Origin: CAIYRG01 sp036273455
Lineage (GTDB): Bacteria > Pseudomonadota > Alphaproteobacteria > Micropepsales > Micropepsaceae
Length of the DNA: 62,125 nucleotides
NCBI GenBank assembly: GCA_036273455.1
Contig: DASUHP010000039.1
Span: 1-62,125 of the forward strand
Direction of reading: 5' to 3'
Under the pieces are notes generated by a model that worked only from the letters and a program-made list of their open reading frames with translations, was not told where the DNA came from and made no database searches. Shown here piece by piece: positions 25,758-34,670 of this stretch (within the stretch, counting starts at the first letter, position 1; each line of letters opens with the position of its first letter). The position numbers and the translations under genes are program-made.

Positions 25758-27887
25758 ATGACCCGCACCTCACTCGCACTTTCGGCCAGTTTTGCGGCTC
25801 TCCTCATCGCATCTCCCGTCCTCGCCCAACCTGCCAACGACATCTCCGGCACGGTCACCGGCGCACGCGGTCCCGAAGCCGGCGTCTGGGTGATTGCCGA
25901 AACCCGCGACCTGCCGACCAAATACGTGAAGATCGTGGTGACGGACGATTCCGGCCGCTATCTGCTGCCCGATCTGCCGAAAGCGAGTTACGATATCTGG
26001 GTGCGCGGTTATGGCCTCGTGGATTCGCCAAAACAAAAATCGGCGCCCGGCAAGCAGCTTGACCTGAAAGCTGTCGCGGCGCCAACCGAAGCCGCCGCGG
26101 CCCAGTATTATCCGGCGGTCTATTGGTGGTCGCTGTTGAAAATCCCCGAGCCCAAACTGTTTCCCGGCAGCGGCGCATCCGGCAACGGCATGCCCGTGAG
26201 CTTGCGCGATCAGGGCCAGTGGCTGCGCTTCCTCAAGACCGACGGCTGCAATTCCTGCCACCAGCTCGGCGACAAAGCGACGCGCGAACTCGAACCGCAA
26301 CTCGGACACTTCGATTCTTCGGCGGCGGCATGGGAACGGCGCATCCAGTCGGGCCAGCCCGGTGCGCTAATGGTGAACGCGATCGGCGACCTTGACCCGA
26401 CGCGTGCGCTGTCGCTGTTCGGCGACTGGACAGACCGCGTCGCCAAAGGCGAACTGCCCTTCGCGAAGCCTGCGCGCCCGTCCGGCATCGAGCGCAATCT
26501 CGTGCTGACTTTGTGGGACTGGTCGACGCCGACATCCTACATGCATGACCTGACATCCACCGACAAACGCAACCCGTCGCTGAATCCGGACGGCATCATC
26601 TATGGTTCGCCGGAGCTGAGTTCGGATTATGTGGCATGGCTCGATCCGGTGAACAGCAAGACCGGACTGATCAAAACCGAATGGCGCGATCCGAAAACGC
26701 CGACGACCAGGTCCGCGCCGATCTACGCGCCGTCGCCCTATTGGGCGGAACAGCCGGTTTGGGACAGCCACAGCATCAACCACAATCCCATGATGGACGA
26801 TAAAGGGCGCATCTGGCTGACCTCGCGCATTCGCCCGGCTGCCAATCCCGCCTTCTGCAAAAAGGGCTCGCATCTTGCATCGGCGGAGAATTTCCCGCTC
26901 AATGAATCGCAACGCCAGTTGCAGATGTATGATCCGAAAACGAAGAAGATCACGACTTTCGATCTCTGCTTCACGACGCATCACCTGAATTTCGACAACA
27001 ACGGCGTAATCTGGTTTTCCAGCGGCAGCCCGACCGATCCGGTGATCGGCTGGTTCGACACCAAAAAATGGGATGCCACGCATGACGAACAGGCGAGTCA
27101 GGGCTGGGCGCCATTCATTGTCGATGTCAACGCCAACGGCAAAGCGGACGACTATGTCGAACCCAACCAGCCGGCCGATCCGAAGAAGGACAAGCGCGTG
27201 CTCCAGGGGCTCTATTCCGTCTCGCCCAGTCCGCTGGACGGCAGCATCTGGGCGGTGGTGCTGGGCTTCCCCGGAACCGCATTGCGTTTCGATCCGAAGA
27301 CAAAGCTGACCGAATTCTACGAAGTGCCGTGGAATGATCCGAAGAATCCGGATTCGGGCTTCAGTCCGCGCGGCGCCGATGTCACCAGCGACGGTGTGGT
27401 ATGGGCCGTGCTCGCCAGTGGGCATCTCGCCAGCTTCGACCGCCGGCTGTGCAAAGGCCCGCTCACCGGCCCCGTCGCGGCGACCGGAAAAGCCTGTCCC
27501 GAAGGATGGAAGCTGCACACCATTCCCGCCCCGCAATTCAAGGGGGTGGCGATGAAGGGCGGCAGCGCCGAAGCGCCCTATTACGACTGGGTCGACCGGT
27601 TCGACACGCTCGGTCTCGGCAAGGACGTACCGATCGCGACCGGCAATCTGTCGGATGCGCTGTTCGCTTATTCCGGCGGCAAGTTCGTGACGCTGCGTGT
27701 GCCGTATCCCATGGGATTCTTTGCCAAGGGCATGGACGGCCGCATCGACGACGCGAAGGCAGGCTGGAAGGGACACGGCATCTGGGCGACATTTTCGGGC
27801 AGCGCCAGCACCCATATCGAAGGCGGCAAAGGCCAGACCCCGAAAGTCATCCACTTCCAGCTGCGTCCGACTCCCATCGCGGACTGA
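25758..27887 (+). CDS. Secreted haem-motif beta-propeller protein, paralogue 5
   Basis: 709 aa; function unknown. It has the shortest N-terminus of the five: a signal peptide ending at VLAQP is followed almost at once by the regulatory-like domain (ISGTVTGARGPEAGVWV). Haem motif CNSCHQLGD; the Met position reads GALMVNAIG with one Met only, so of the shared Met pair only the first is kept. The propeller-like half has LSSDYVAWLDPVNSKTG, FCKKGS, CFTTHHLNFD, SFDRRLCKGPLTGP and EAPYYDWVDRFDTLGLG. It resembles paralogue 1 most. It is separated from the others by the family 2 genes, and its leader (GGATATAACGACATG) differs from that of paralogues 2-4, suggesting different control. Confidence 0.85.
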   Translation: MTRTSLALSASFAALLIASPVLAQPANDISGTVTGARGPEAGVWVIAETRDLPTKYVKIVVTDDSGRYLLPDLPKASYDIWVRGYGLVDSPKQKSAPGKQLDLKAVAAPTEAAAAQYYPAVYWWSLLKIPEPKLFPGSGASGNGMPVSLRDQGQWLRFLKTDGCNSCHQLGDKATRELEPQLGHFDSSAAAWERRIQSGQPGALMVNAIGDLDPTRALSLFGDWTDRVAKGELPFAKPARPSGIERNLVLTLWDWSTPTSYMHDLTSTDKRNPSLNPDGIIYGSPELSSDYVAWLDPVNSKTGLIKTEWRDPKTPTTRSAPIYAPSPYWAEQPVWDSHSINHNPMMDDKGRIWLTSRIRPAANPAFCKKGSHLASAENFPLNESQRQLQMYDPKTKKITTFDLCFTTHHLNFDNNGVIWFSSGSPTDPVIGWFDTKKWDATHDEQASQGWAPFIVDVNANGKADDYVEPNQPADPKKDKRVLQGLYSVSPSPLDGSIWAVVLGFPGTALRFDPKTKLTEFYEVPWNDPKNPDSGFSPRGADVTSDGVVWAVLASGHLASFDRRLCKGPLTGPVAATGKACPEGWKLHTIPAPQFKGVAMKGGSAEAPYYDWVDRFDTLGLGKDVPIATGNLSDALFAYSGGKFVTLRVPYPMGFFAKGMDGRIDDAKAGWKGHGIWATFSGSASTHIEGGKGQTPKVIHFQLRPTPIAD

Positions 27888-27892
27888 ATCTC

Positions 27893-27972
27893 TTCTCCCC
27901 TTGCGGGAGAAGGCGGCGCGCCCGCGCGTAGCTACGCTACGCGCGCACTGGCGCGCCGGATGAGGGGCGCGT
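27893..27972. repeat. Intergenic palindromic repeat, family D copy 2
   Basis: TCTCCCCTTGCGGGAGAAGGC opening, a perfect GCGCGTAGC-tac-GCTACGCGC hairpin and a GCGCGCCGGATGAGGGG end. It sits between the convergent stops of paralogue 5 and the aldo-keto reductase. Confidence 0.78.
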
Positions 27973-27995
27973 TTTTGACGCGAGGGGAGGGGAAA

Positions 27996-28790
27996 TCACG
28001 CCGTCAACCCATCCAGCTCCGTCATCTCGCCATCCGTCAGCGCGAAATCGAACACCTGCGTATTGGCGGCAATCCGGACGGGATTCGACGACTTGGGAAT
28101 GACCACAGTCCCGTGCTGCAGAGCCCAGCGGATCAGCACTTGCGCCGGCGAGCGGCCACGCGCATCGGCAATCTTTCGGATCACCGGATGGTTCAGCCGC
28201 TTTGCCCGGGTCAGCGGGCTATAGGCTTGGACCACTATGTTCTTCGACTTGCAGTAGTCCAGCAGCGCAGCCTTATAGGCGAATGGATTGAACAACACCT
28301 GATTGACCGCCGGCACAATCTTTCCGGCCGCCAACACTTCCTCAATATTGGCAATCGAATAATTGCTGATGCCAATCGCGCGCACGCGGCCGCTCGCCAG
28401 AAGCTTCTCCAGCACATGCCAGGCGCGGGTTCGCAATCCGCGAAATCCCGGCAGCAAATTCACCGGATTATGGATCAGATACAGATCGATATAGCCGATA
28501 TCGAGCCTGGCAAAGCTGGTCTCGAAAGCTTTTTCCGGATCGAAGAACCCGGTCGGAAACAGTTTGGTGGTGACGAAAATCTGCTCGCGCGGAATGCCGC
28601 TGGCGCGCACAGCGCGGCCGAGGCTGCGCTCATTGCCATACAGCCGCGCCGTGTCGATCATCCGGTAACCACAATCGAGCGCCGCGCGCACCGCGTTTTC
28701 GGTCTCTGCGCCCTCGCGCATCTGCCACACGCCGAGCCCCAGCGTGGGCATCACCACCCCATTGTTCAAAGTCACGGATTTTCCAATCAT
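27996..28790 (-). CDS. Aldo-keto reductase
   Basis: 264 aa NADPH-dependent carbonyl reductase of the AKR superfamily, cytosolic. Seen: the TIM-barrel start MPTLGLGVWQ, the tetrad positions in YRMIDTARLYGNE (Asp, Tyr), VTTKLF (Lys) and YLIHNPV (His), the GISNYS motif after strand 5 and the cofactor-binding VIPKSS near the C-terminus. Residue N in YLIHNP replaces the more usual W. Length is typical of bacterial 2,5-diketogluconate reductase-like AKRs, but the substrate cannot be told. It is convergent with paralogue 5 and has no operon partner. Confidence 0.92.
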   Translation of the reverse strand: MIGKSVTLNNGVVMPTLGLGVWQMREGAETENAVRAALDCGYRMIDTARLYGNERSLGRAVRASGIPREQIFVTTKLFPTGFFDPEKAFETSFARLDIGYIDLYLIHNPVNLLPGFRGLRTRAWHVLEKLLASGRVRAIGISNYSIANIEEVLAAGKIVPAVNQVLFNPFAYKAALLDYCKSKNIVVQAYSPLTRAKRLNHPVIRKIADARGRSPAQVLIRWALQHGTVVIPKSSNPVRIAANTQVFDFALTDGEMTELDGLTA

Positions 28791-29445
28791 CGCGCTCGTG
28801 CCGGCGTCATATCAGCCCGCCCGGGCGTTCGCCGCCACAGGTGCGATGAGGCTCGAACTGTTGGCGGCGTGAATCGCAACTGCACTACTGCACCAGTGTG
28901 CAGGCGGGTGTAAACATTACAGCTCTGGCACAACCGACATCGCATTTTTTCCACCGCAACCGTCACAAAGTAACAATCGAGGGATTCCCTGGGTTTTTTC
29001 AAAAACCAACCGTAACAGTAAAAGTAACATTGGCTTTGCACAACTTTTCAAACTGCACCTACTGCACCATTGCACCGCATAACCGTGAACAGGTATCAGG
29101 CACGCGCTGCCGAACCGGAACTTCCGTTTCCTCGCTGCGGCCCAGCTTCATCCCTTTCATAATTCCTCACGTTGGCGGCTTAATCCAAGATTTAATAGGA
29201 CAACTCCTACAACACGTCAAGACCAGGGCGCCCCGAAATTCATGACATTAATCGCACTTCCTGTCTTGCAGCCGGGGTCCCGGATAGCGCCACTCGCGTT
29301 CAATCGCAAACAAGCGCGGAAAATTGCGCTCTGTCGTCCGGAACGCCTCGTCTGTCCAGGCGTCAACTGAATGCTGTTGCGGCCGGCAACCGCTTAACTT
29401 CTGCCGAAACGTGTGGACGCCCCTCATCAAACTGGAACTCTGCTC
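28791..29445. other. Gene-poor gap with direct repeats
   Basis: 655 bp without a gene I can support. The middle (about 28940-29090) is less GC-rich than its surroundings and repetitive: GTAAC recurs several times near 28970-29035, GGTTTTTTCAAAAACC forms a small hairpin, and the 11-mer CTACTGCACCA occurs at 28885-28895 and again at 29059-29069. Open frames here have no plausible protein. It may be decayed mobile DNA. Confidence 0.5.
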
Positions 29446-31230
29446 ATGAGCAAAACGGTCGGCGATTTTGTCTGGGAACGCCTCTCGGAATGGGGCGTGA
29501 AGCGCATCTTCGGGTTCCCCGGAGACGGCATTAATGGCCTGATGGGCGCGCTCGCCCGCGCCAAACCCCGTTTCGAATTCGTGCAGGTGCGCCATGAGGA
29601 AATGGCCGCGTTCATGGCTTGCGCGCATGCGAAATTCACCGGCGAACTCGGGGTCTGCGTTGCCACATCGGGTCCCGGCGCGATCCATCTGCTGAACGGC
29701 CTCTACGACGCCCGCATGGACCACCAGCCGGTGCTGGCGATTGTCGGCCAGCAGGCGCGCACCGCGCTCGGCGCGAATTATCAGCAGGAAGTCGATCTCA
29801 TCTCGCTGTTCAAGGATGTCGCCGGCGAATTTGTCCAGATGGCCACCACGCCCGCCCAGGTCCGGCAACTGATCGACCGCGCTGCGCGCATCGCCAAAGC
29901 CGAACGCACCGTGACTTGCGTCATCCTTCCCAAGGACGTGCAGGAGATGAAGGCAGTCGAATCGCCGCCGCACGCGCACGGCGCCGTCTGGACCGGCACC
30001 CGCTATAGCGCCCCGGAAATCCTGCCGGCGAAAGCCGATCTGGAACGAGCCGCGCGCATCCTGAATGCCGGCAAAAAAGTCGCGATCCTCGCCGGCGCCG
30101 GCGCGCTCAAGGCCACCGATGAGCTGATGCAGGTCGCGGAAAAACTCGGCGCCGGCGTCGCCAAGGCCCTGCTCGGCAAAGCCTGCCTGCCCGACGATCT
30201 GCCATATTGCACCGGCTCGATCGGCTTGCTCGGCACGCGCCCGAGTTACGAGATGATGATGGGCTGCGACACGCTGTTCATGATCGGGTCGCGCTTTCCC
30301 TATGTCGAATTCCTGCCGGCTGAAGGCCAGGCGAAGGGCGTGCAGATCGATATCGACCCGCGCATGGTCAGCATGCGCTATCCCATGGACGTCAACCTGA
30401 TCGGCGATTCCGCGGCAACCTTGCGCGCGCTGCTGCCGCTTCTCGAACAGAAACAGGACCGCTCCTGGCGCGATAAGATCGAGGAAAGTGTCGCGCGCTG
30501 GTGGAAAGTGCTGGAAAAGCACGCGATGAACGACGGTCAGCCGCTCAATCCACAGCGCGTGTTCTGGGAATTGTCGCCGCTGTTGCCGGAAAACACCATC
30601 ATCGCCTGCGATACCGGGTCGGGCACCAACTGGTTCGCCCGCGATATCAAAATCCGCCGCGGCATGATGGCCTCGGTATCCGGATCGCTCGCGACCATGG
30701 GCCCCGGCATTCCCTATGCGATTGCGGCAAAATTCGCGCATCCGGGCCGCACCGTGCTCGCCATCGTCGGCGATGGCGCCATGCAGATGAACGGCATGAA
30801 TGGTCTCATCACCATCGCGAAATACTGGAAGAAGTGGTCCGATCCGCGGCTCGTCGTACTTGTGCTGAACAACCGCGATCTCAACCAGGTGACCTGGGAA
30901 ATGCGGGCGCAAAGCGGCGATCCCAAATTCGAAGCGTCGCAGGATGTGCCGGATGTCCGCTTTTCCAGCTATGCCGAATTGCTCGGCCTGCAGGGGATCT
31001 TTGTCGATCATCCCGATCACGTCGCGGATGCCTGGCGCGAGGCATTTGCCGCCGACCGTCCAGTGGTGCTGGAAGCCTATACGGATCCGGAAATTCCGCC
31101 TTTGCCGCCACACATCACGCTGAAGAACGCCAAGGCGTTCACCTCAACGCTGATCAAGGGCGACCCGGGCGAGGGGCGGATCATCGCGGAATCCGCCAAG
31201 GAGATTCTTGAAAACCTCTTCACGCGGTAA
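29446..31230 (+). CDS. Thiamine pyrophosphate-requiring enzyme (pyruvate oxidase/acetolactate synthase-like)
   Basis: 594 aa enzyme of the POX/ALS superfamily. Seen: a PYR domain with FGFPGDGINGLM and the catalytic Glu in VRHEEMAAF, a central Rossmann-like domain (about 190-330), and a PP domain with the TPP/Mg motif IVGDGAMQMNG ending 30 residues on in LNNRDLNQ. An FAD-like central pattern is not obvious, so it may be a non-oxidative decarboxylase or a PoxB-like enzyme; the substrate is unknown. The frame starts at GTG 29413, but ATG 29446 fits the family start. It leads a tight four-gene operon with a membrane protein, a gluconate-dehydrogenase subunit-3-like protein and a GMC oxidoreductase. 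Confidence 0.9.
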   Translation: MSKTVGDFVWERLSEWGVKRIFGFPGDGINGLMGALARAKPRFEFVQVRHEEMAAFMACAHAKFTGELGVCVATSGPGAIHLLNGLYDARMDHQPVLAIVGQQARTALGANYQQEVDLISLFKDVAGEFVQMATTPAQVRQLIDRAARIAKAERTVTCVILPKDVQEMKAVESPPHAHGAVWTGTRYSAPEILPAKADLERAARILNAGKKVAILAGAGALKATDELMQVAEKLGAGVAKALLGKACLPDDLPYCTGSIGLLGTRPSYEMMMGCDTLFMIGSRFPYVEFLPAEGQAKGVQIDIDPRMVSMRYPMDVNLIGDSAATLRALLPLLEQKQDRSWRDKIEESVARWWKVLEKHAMNDGQPLNPQRVFWELSPLLPENTIIACDTGSGTNWFARDIKIRRGMMASVSGSLATMGPGIPYAIAAKFAHPGRTVLAIVGDGAMQMNGMNGLITIAKYWKKWSDPRLVVLVLNNRDLNQVTWEMRAQSGDPKFEASQDVPDVRFSSYAELLGLQGIFVDHPDHVADAWREAFAADRPVVLEAYTDPEIPPLPPHITLKNAKAFTSTLIKGDPGEGRIIAESAKEILENLFTR

Positions 31231-31234
31231 TCGC

Positions 31235-32281
31235 ATGGCCCTCGCACACATGGTTCCGGAGGAAGCGATTCCCCGTCTCCTCGCTTCCCCGGCAGCGGAG
31301 AGGCGACGGGTAAGCACGCATTCTCCCGTTGCGCCGCTGACCCTTCCGCCTCAGCCGCCGCAGCCCGCATCGAACGCGCGCATATTGGGCGCCGCCGCCC
31401 TGATCGGCGCCGTGGCTGCGCTCGCCGGATTCGCGCTGTGGCGCACATTCAGCCGGCCGCGCGTGCAGCAGCAAACGCCGCAAGCACATCAGCGGGCTGC
31501 GAGCCGCCTGTCCGGCGCCGCTGCCATTCTGTCGTTCAGCGTTCTCGCCGACAGTGCGATGGAACATTATCGCGGCGCGTTTCAGAACGCCGGCATGTAT
31601 GTCGCGCCGCTGACTTCCGCGGCGCTCCTCGCCAGCAGCGCGCATGCGGTGTTTCGGCCCGAACGGCTGGGTCTTGCCGGCAAATCGCTGTGCGGATTTG
31701 CGCTCGCGATCGGCACCGCCGGATTCGGCTTTCACATCTACAACATCGCCAAACGTGAAGGCGGAATCGACTGGCTGAACCTGTTCTATGGCGCGCCGAT
31801 CGGTGCCCCCTTCGCGTTGGCGCTTGCCGGGCTGTCCGGTCTCGCTGCGTCGCGTCTGCTGGCGCAAACCGGCACCGGCCCGGCACTGCTGGGCCGCCCG
31901 GCCGGGCGCGTGATCGCCGCAGGATCGGCCATTGCATTGCTCGGCACAGCAGAGGAGGCGGCTCTGATGCATTTTCGCGGCGCCTTCCAGGATCCGTTCA
32001 TGTATGCGCCGGTGACCATTCCGGTCGTTGCGGCGGCGGGTCTCGCCTCGACGCTCGTTGGTCCACGGATGATCGGGACAGCACGCCGGTTGTTAGAGGT
32101 GACCTTTGCGCTGGGCCTCGCCGGCGTCGGCTTCCACCTCTTCGGCATCAGCCGCAACATGGGCGGGTTCCGCAATCTGAGCCAGAATCTGCTGAACGGC
32201 CCGCCGTTGCCCGCGCCACCCTCCTTTACCGGCGTCGCCCTCGCGGGCCTCGCCGGCCTGCAATTGATGGACGGCGCGTGA
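31235..32281 (+). CDS. Multi-pass membrane protein with internal duplication
   Basis: 348 aa, no recognised family. Seen: a Pro-rich cytoplasmic N-terminus, one membrane segment at about 50-70 and then two homologous halves (about 90-215 and 225-345). Each half holds HxRGAFQ or HYRGAFQ preceded four residues earlier by Glu, MYxAP, an Ala/Leu helix, GFHxYxI or GFHLFGI, a GG and a final AGLxGL. The repeated E-x3-H-x-RGAFQ and GFH residues could bind a cofactor or metal at two sites (inference). ATG 31235 is four bases after the TPP enzyme stop; a TTG at 31208 is in frame but overlaps. Its stop overlaps the next start by four bases. Confidence 0.8.
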   Translation: MALAHMVPEEAIPRLLASPAAERRRVSTHSPVAPLTLPPQPPQPASNARILGAAALIGAVAALAGFALWRTFSRPRVQQQTPQAHQRAASRLSGAAAILSFSVLADSAMEHYRGAFQNAGMYVAPLTSAALLASSAHAVFRPERLGLAGKSLCGFALAIGTAGFGFHIYNIAKREGGIDWLNLFYGAPIGAPFALALAGLSGLAASRLLAQTGTGPALLGRPAGRVIAAGSAIALLGTAEEAALMHFRGAFQDPFMYAPVTIPVVAAAGLASTLVGPRMIGTARRLLEVTFALGLAGVGFHLFGISRNMGGFRNLSQNLLNGPPLPAPPSFTGVALAGLAGLQLMDGA

Positions 32282-32889
32282 GCGACACATTCCGTCATCG
32301 CTTTCCCGATTACGACGTGCTGGAAAAATGGAATTCGCCGTCGTGGAACGAACAGACGCGCAATGTCATCAAGGACCGGCTGGAGAATGTACCGGAACGC
32401 AAATTCTTCAGCGAGCAGGAATGGAACACGCTGCAGGCCATTTGTGACCGTCTGATTCCGCAGCCCGACCGCGCTGGCGCACCAATCCCGATCGTGCCCT
32501 TCATCGACCGCAAGCTGCACCAGAACAAGGGCGACGGCTACCGCTTCGAAAACATGCCGTCGATGCGCGAAGCCTGGAAGCGCGGCGTCGCGGCTGTGGA
32601 TGCGGAGAGCCACGCGCGGCACGGCGCCGGCTTTGCCGGCATCGCCGACAATCTCAAGGACGCAACCCTGCGCGCAATCCAGCATGGCGATGTGCGCAGC
32701 GAAGCCTGGCACAAACTGCCGGCGAAGAAATTCTTCGAAATCATGCTGCGGCAGATGGCCAATATCTATTACGCCCATCCCGCCGCGTGGAACGAGATCG
32801 GCTTTGGCGGGCCTGCGTCGCCTCGCGGCTATGTCCGCCTCGGCTTCGATCGCCGCGATCCGTGGGAGGCCATGGAAGCGGATGACTGA
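32278..32889 (+). CDS. Gluconate 2-dehydrogenase subunit 3-like protein
   Basis: 203 aa. The gluconate_2-dh3 family supplies a small helical subunit to membrane or periplasmic flavin dehydrogenases of the GMC type. Seen: FFSEQEWNTLQAICDRLIPQP, the family opening (broken after 20), FIDRKLHQNKGDGYRFENMP, and a C-terminal PAAWNEIGFGGPASPRGY, typical of subunit 3. No twin-arginine or Sec signal is present, unlike many members, so export with a partner or a cytoplasmic place is open. GTG start at 32278 inside the GTGA overlap. The next gene overlaps by eight bases and encodes the expected catalytic subunit. Confidence 0.88.
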   Translation: MSDTFRHRFPDYDVLEKWNSPSWNEQTRNVIKDRLENVPERKFFSEQEWNTLQAICDRLIPQPDRAGAPIPIVPFIDRKLHQNKGDGYRFENMPSMREAWKRGVAAVDAESHARHGAGFAGIADNLKDATLRAIQHGDVRSEAWHKLPAKKFFEIMLRQMANIYYAHPAAWNEIGFGGPASPRGYVRLGFDRRDPWEAMEADD

Positions 32890-34516
32890 CTCACCGCGCG
32901 CCGTCAACGGCCTTGCGCCGGACGTGTTTCGTCCCGGCGGCTGGATTCCCATGCGTTGTCACAACGACGAGGACGAAGTCGATTTTGCCATTGTCGGCAC
33001 CGGCGCCGGCGGCGGAACGCTGGCCTGCAAACTCGCCGAAGCGGGATTTTCCGTGGTCGCGTTTGACGCCGGCCCATTCTGGCGTCCGCTGGAAGACTTC
33101 GCCTCCGACGAATTGCATCAGCAGAAACTCTACTGGCTGTCCGAGCGCATCACCGGCGGCGACGATCCCGTGTCACTCGGCAGCAACAATAGCGGCCGCA
33201 GTGTCGGCGGCAGCACGGTGCATTTTACCATGGTGTCGCTGCGCATCAGTCCGGATCAGTTGAAAGCCCGTTCGCGGCTTGGCTATGCGGTGGATTGGCC
33301 GATCGAACCGGAAGAGATGTGGCGCTACTACGATGAAGTCGAAGATGCGCTGAAAATCGCGGGTCCGGTGAATTATCCGTGGGGTCCGCCGCGCCCCCGT
33401 TATCCCTATCGTCCGCATGAAGTGAACGCCGCCGGGCTCGTGCTCGCGCGCGGCTGCGAGAAAATGGGAGTGGCCTGGGCTGCAACACCATTGGCAACCC
33501 TGTCTGCGCCGCGTGGCCGCGCGCATCCCTGCGTCTATCGCGGATTTTGCGCTGTCGGCTGCTCCACCAATGCGAAGCAGAGCGTACTCGTCACCTGGAT
33601 TCCGCGTGCGATCGCAGCCGGCGCAGAAATCCGCGATCTCGCCATGGTCGGCCGCGTCGAAATCGGACAGTACGGCCGGGCAACCGGCGTGCTCTATCAT
33701 CGCGAAGGACAATGGCGGCGGCAGCGTGCGCGCAATGTCGTTGTCGCCGGTTACGCCATCGAGACACCGCGGCTGTTGCTGAACTCCGCCTGTCCGATGT
33801 TCCCGAACGGTCTCGCCAATAGCAGCGGTTTGGTCGGAAAATATTTCATGCCGCAGTCGAATCACGCGGTCTGGGGCGTGATGGACGAAGAAATCCGCTG
33901 GTACAAAGGCCCGCCCTGCATGGCGATCTGCGAACACTGGAATTACACCCAAAGCGGCAAGGATTTTCCCGGCGGCTATTGTTTCCTGAGCCAGGGGCCG
34001 CTGCCGATGGAATGGTCGCACGCCGTCGCGGGTGATCATGGCCTGTGGGGCATGGAGCTGCGCAATGAAATGGCGAAATACAATCACTATGCCGGGCTGA
34101 AGATCGTCGGCGAGGTTCTGCCGCAGGAGAAAAACCGGATCGAGCTTGCCGACGAAGAAGACGAGTTGGGCCTGAAGATTCCGCGGGTGATCTTCGGCTA
34201 TGGCGAAGACGATAAAAAGCTTTATGGCCACTCGCTCCGCTTCATGCGCGACTGCCTCGAAGCGGCGGGCGGCAAGGATATCTGGGACCAGGCTGATACA
34301 TCGCATTTGCTCGGTGGATGCCGCATGGGCACCGATCCCACCGCCAGCGTCACCAATGCCGATGGCCGCACCTGGGACATTCCAAATCTCTGGATCTGCG
34401 ACGGCTCATTATTTCCCACCAGCGCCGGCGTGAATCCCTCGCTCACCATTCAGGCGGTGGCATGCCGCATCGGCGATCGCATCACCGCCCTGTCCAAACG
34501 CGGCGACCTGAACTAA
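32882..34516 (+). CDS. GMC-family FAD oxidoreductase (dehydrogenase large subunit)
   Basis: 544 aa catalytic flavoprotein. Seen: FAD-binding VGTGAGGGTLACKLAEAGF at about residues 37-55, GRSVGGSTVHFTM for the flavin contact, CAVGCSTNAKQS in the middle, and the C-terminal GMC_oxred_C block with HLLGGCRMGTDP, then DGSLFPTSAGVNPSLT, which holds the usual His/Asn active-site region. With the subunit-3-like gene upstream it forms a gluconate/2-keto-sugar-type dehydrogenase; a cytochrome c subunit is not encoded next to it, but the haem-motif paralogues 5-20 kb away could serve (speculative). ATG 32882 overlaps the upstream stop. It is the last gene of the operon. Confidence 0.92.
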   Translation: MTDSPRAVNGLAPDVFRPGGWIPMRCHNDEDEVDFAIVGTGAGGGTLACKLAEAGFSVVAFDAGPFWRPLEDFASDELHQQKLYWLSERITGGDDPVSLGSNNSGRSVGGSTVHFTMVSLRISPDQLKARSRLGYAVDWPIEPEEMWRYYDEVEDALKIAGPVNYPWGPPRPRYPYRPHEVNAAGLVLARGCEKMGVAWAATPLATLSAPRGRAHPCVYRGFCAVGCSTNAKQSVLVTWIPRAIAAGAEIRDLAMVGRVEIGQYGRATGVLYHREGQWRRQRARNVVVAGYAIETPRLLLNSACPMFPNGLANSSGLVGKYFMPQSNHAVWGVMDEEIRWYKGPPCMAICEHWNYTQSGKDFPGGYCFLSQGPLPMEWSHAVAGDHGLWGMELRNEMAKYNHYAGLKIVGEVLPQEKNRIELADEEDELGLKIPRVIFGYGEDDKKLYGHSLRFMRDCLEAAGGKDIWDQADTSHLLGGCRMGTDPTASVTNADGRTWDIPNLWICDGSLFPTSAGVNPSLTIQAVACRIGDRITALSKRGDLN

Positions 34517-34524
34517 CGCCACCG

Positions 34525-34588
34525 TTGTCATCCCCGGCGAGCCGCAACTTCGTTGCGGCGAGGGAAGGGGACCCAGGTACCCGGGACA
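34525..34588. repeat. Intergenic repeat family C, copy 1
   Basis: GTTGTCATCCCCGGCGAGCC, the palindrome GCAACTTCGTTGC, then GGCGAGGGAAGGGGACCCAGG. It follows the GMC gene. Inverted copies lie at 34982-35083 and a diverged one at 41054. Confidence 0.85.
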
Positions 34589-34670
34589 TTTGGCTTTGCA
34601 CGTCTGCCAGAAATGATCGTAGCATGAGAGGTGCCCCGGACATGCAGGGGCTAAACACGGTTATCATCCC

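Noticed and set aside
26367..27854. 495-codon open frame antisense to paralogue 5 (and similar frames antisense to paralogues 1-4)
   Set aside because: Present opposite every paralogue at the same place; it follows from the conserved coding strand, with no start site or family match.
29248..31113. 621-codon open frame antisense to the TPP enzyme
   Set aside because: It mirrors the GC-rich codon pattern of the real gene, has no recognisable domain, and its residues are rich in Ala, Gly, Arg and His as in shadow frames.
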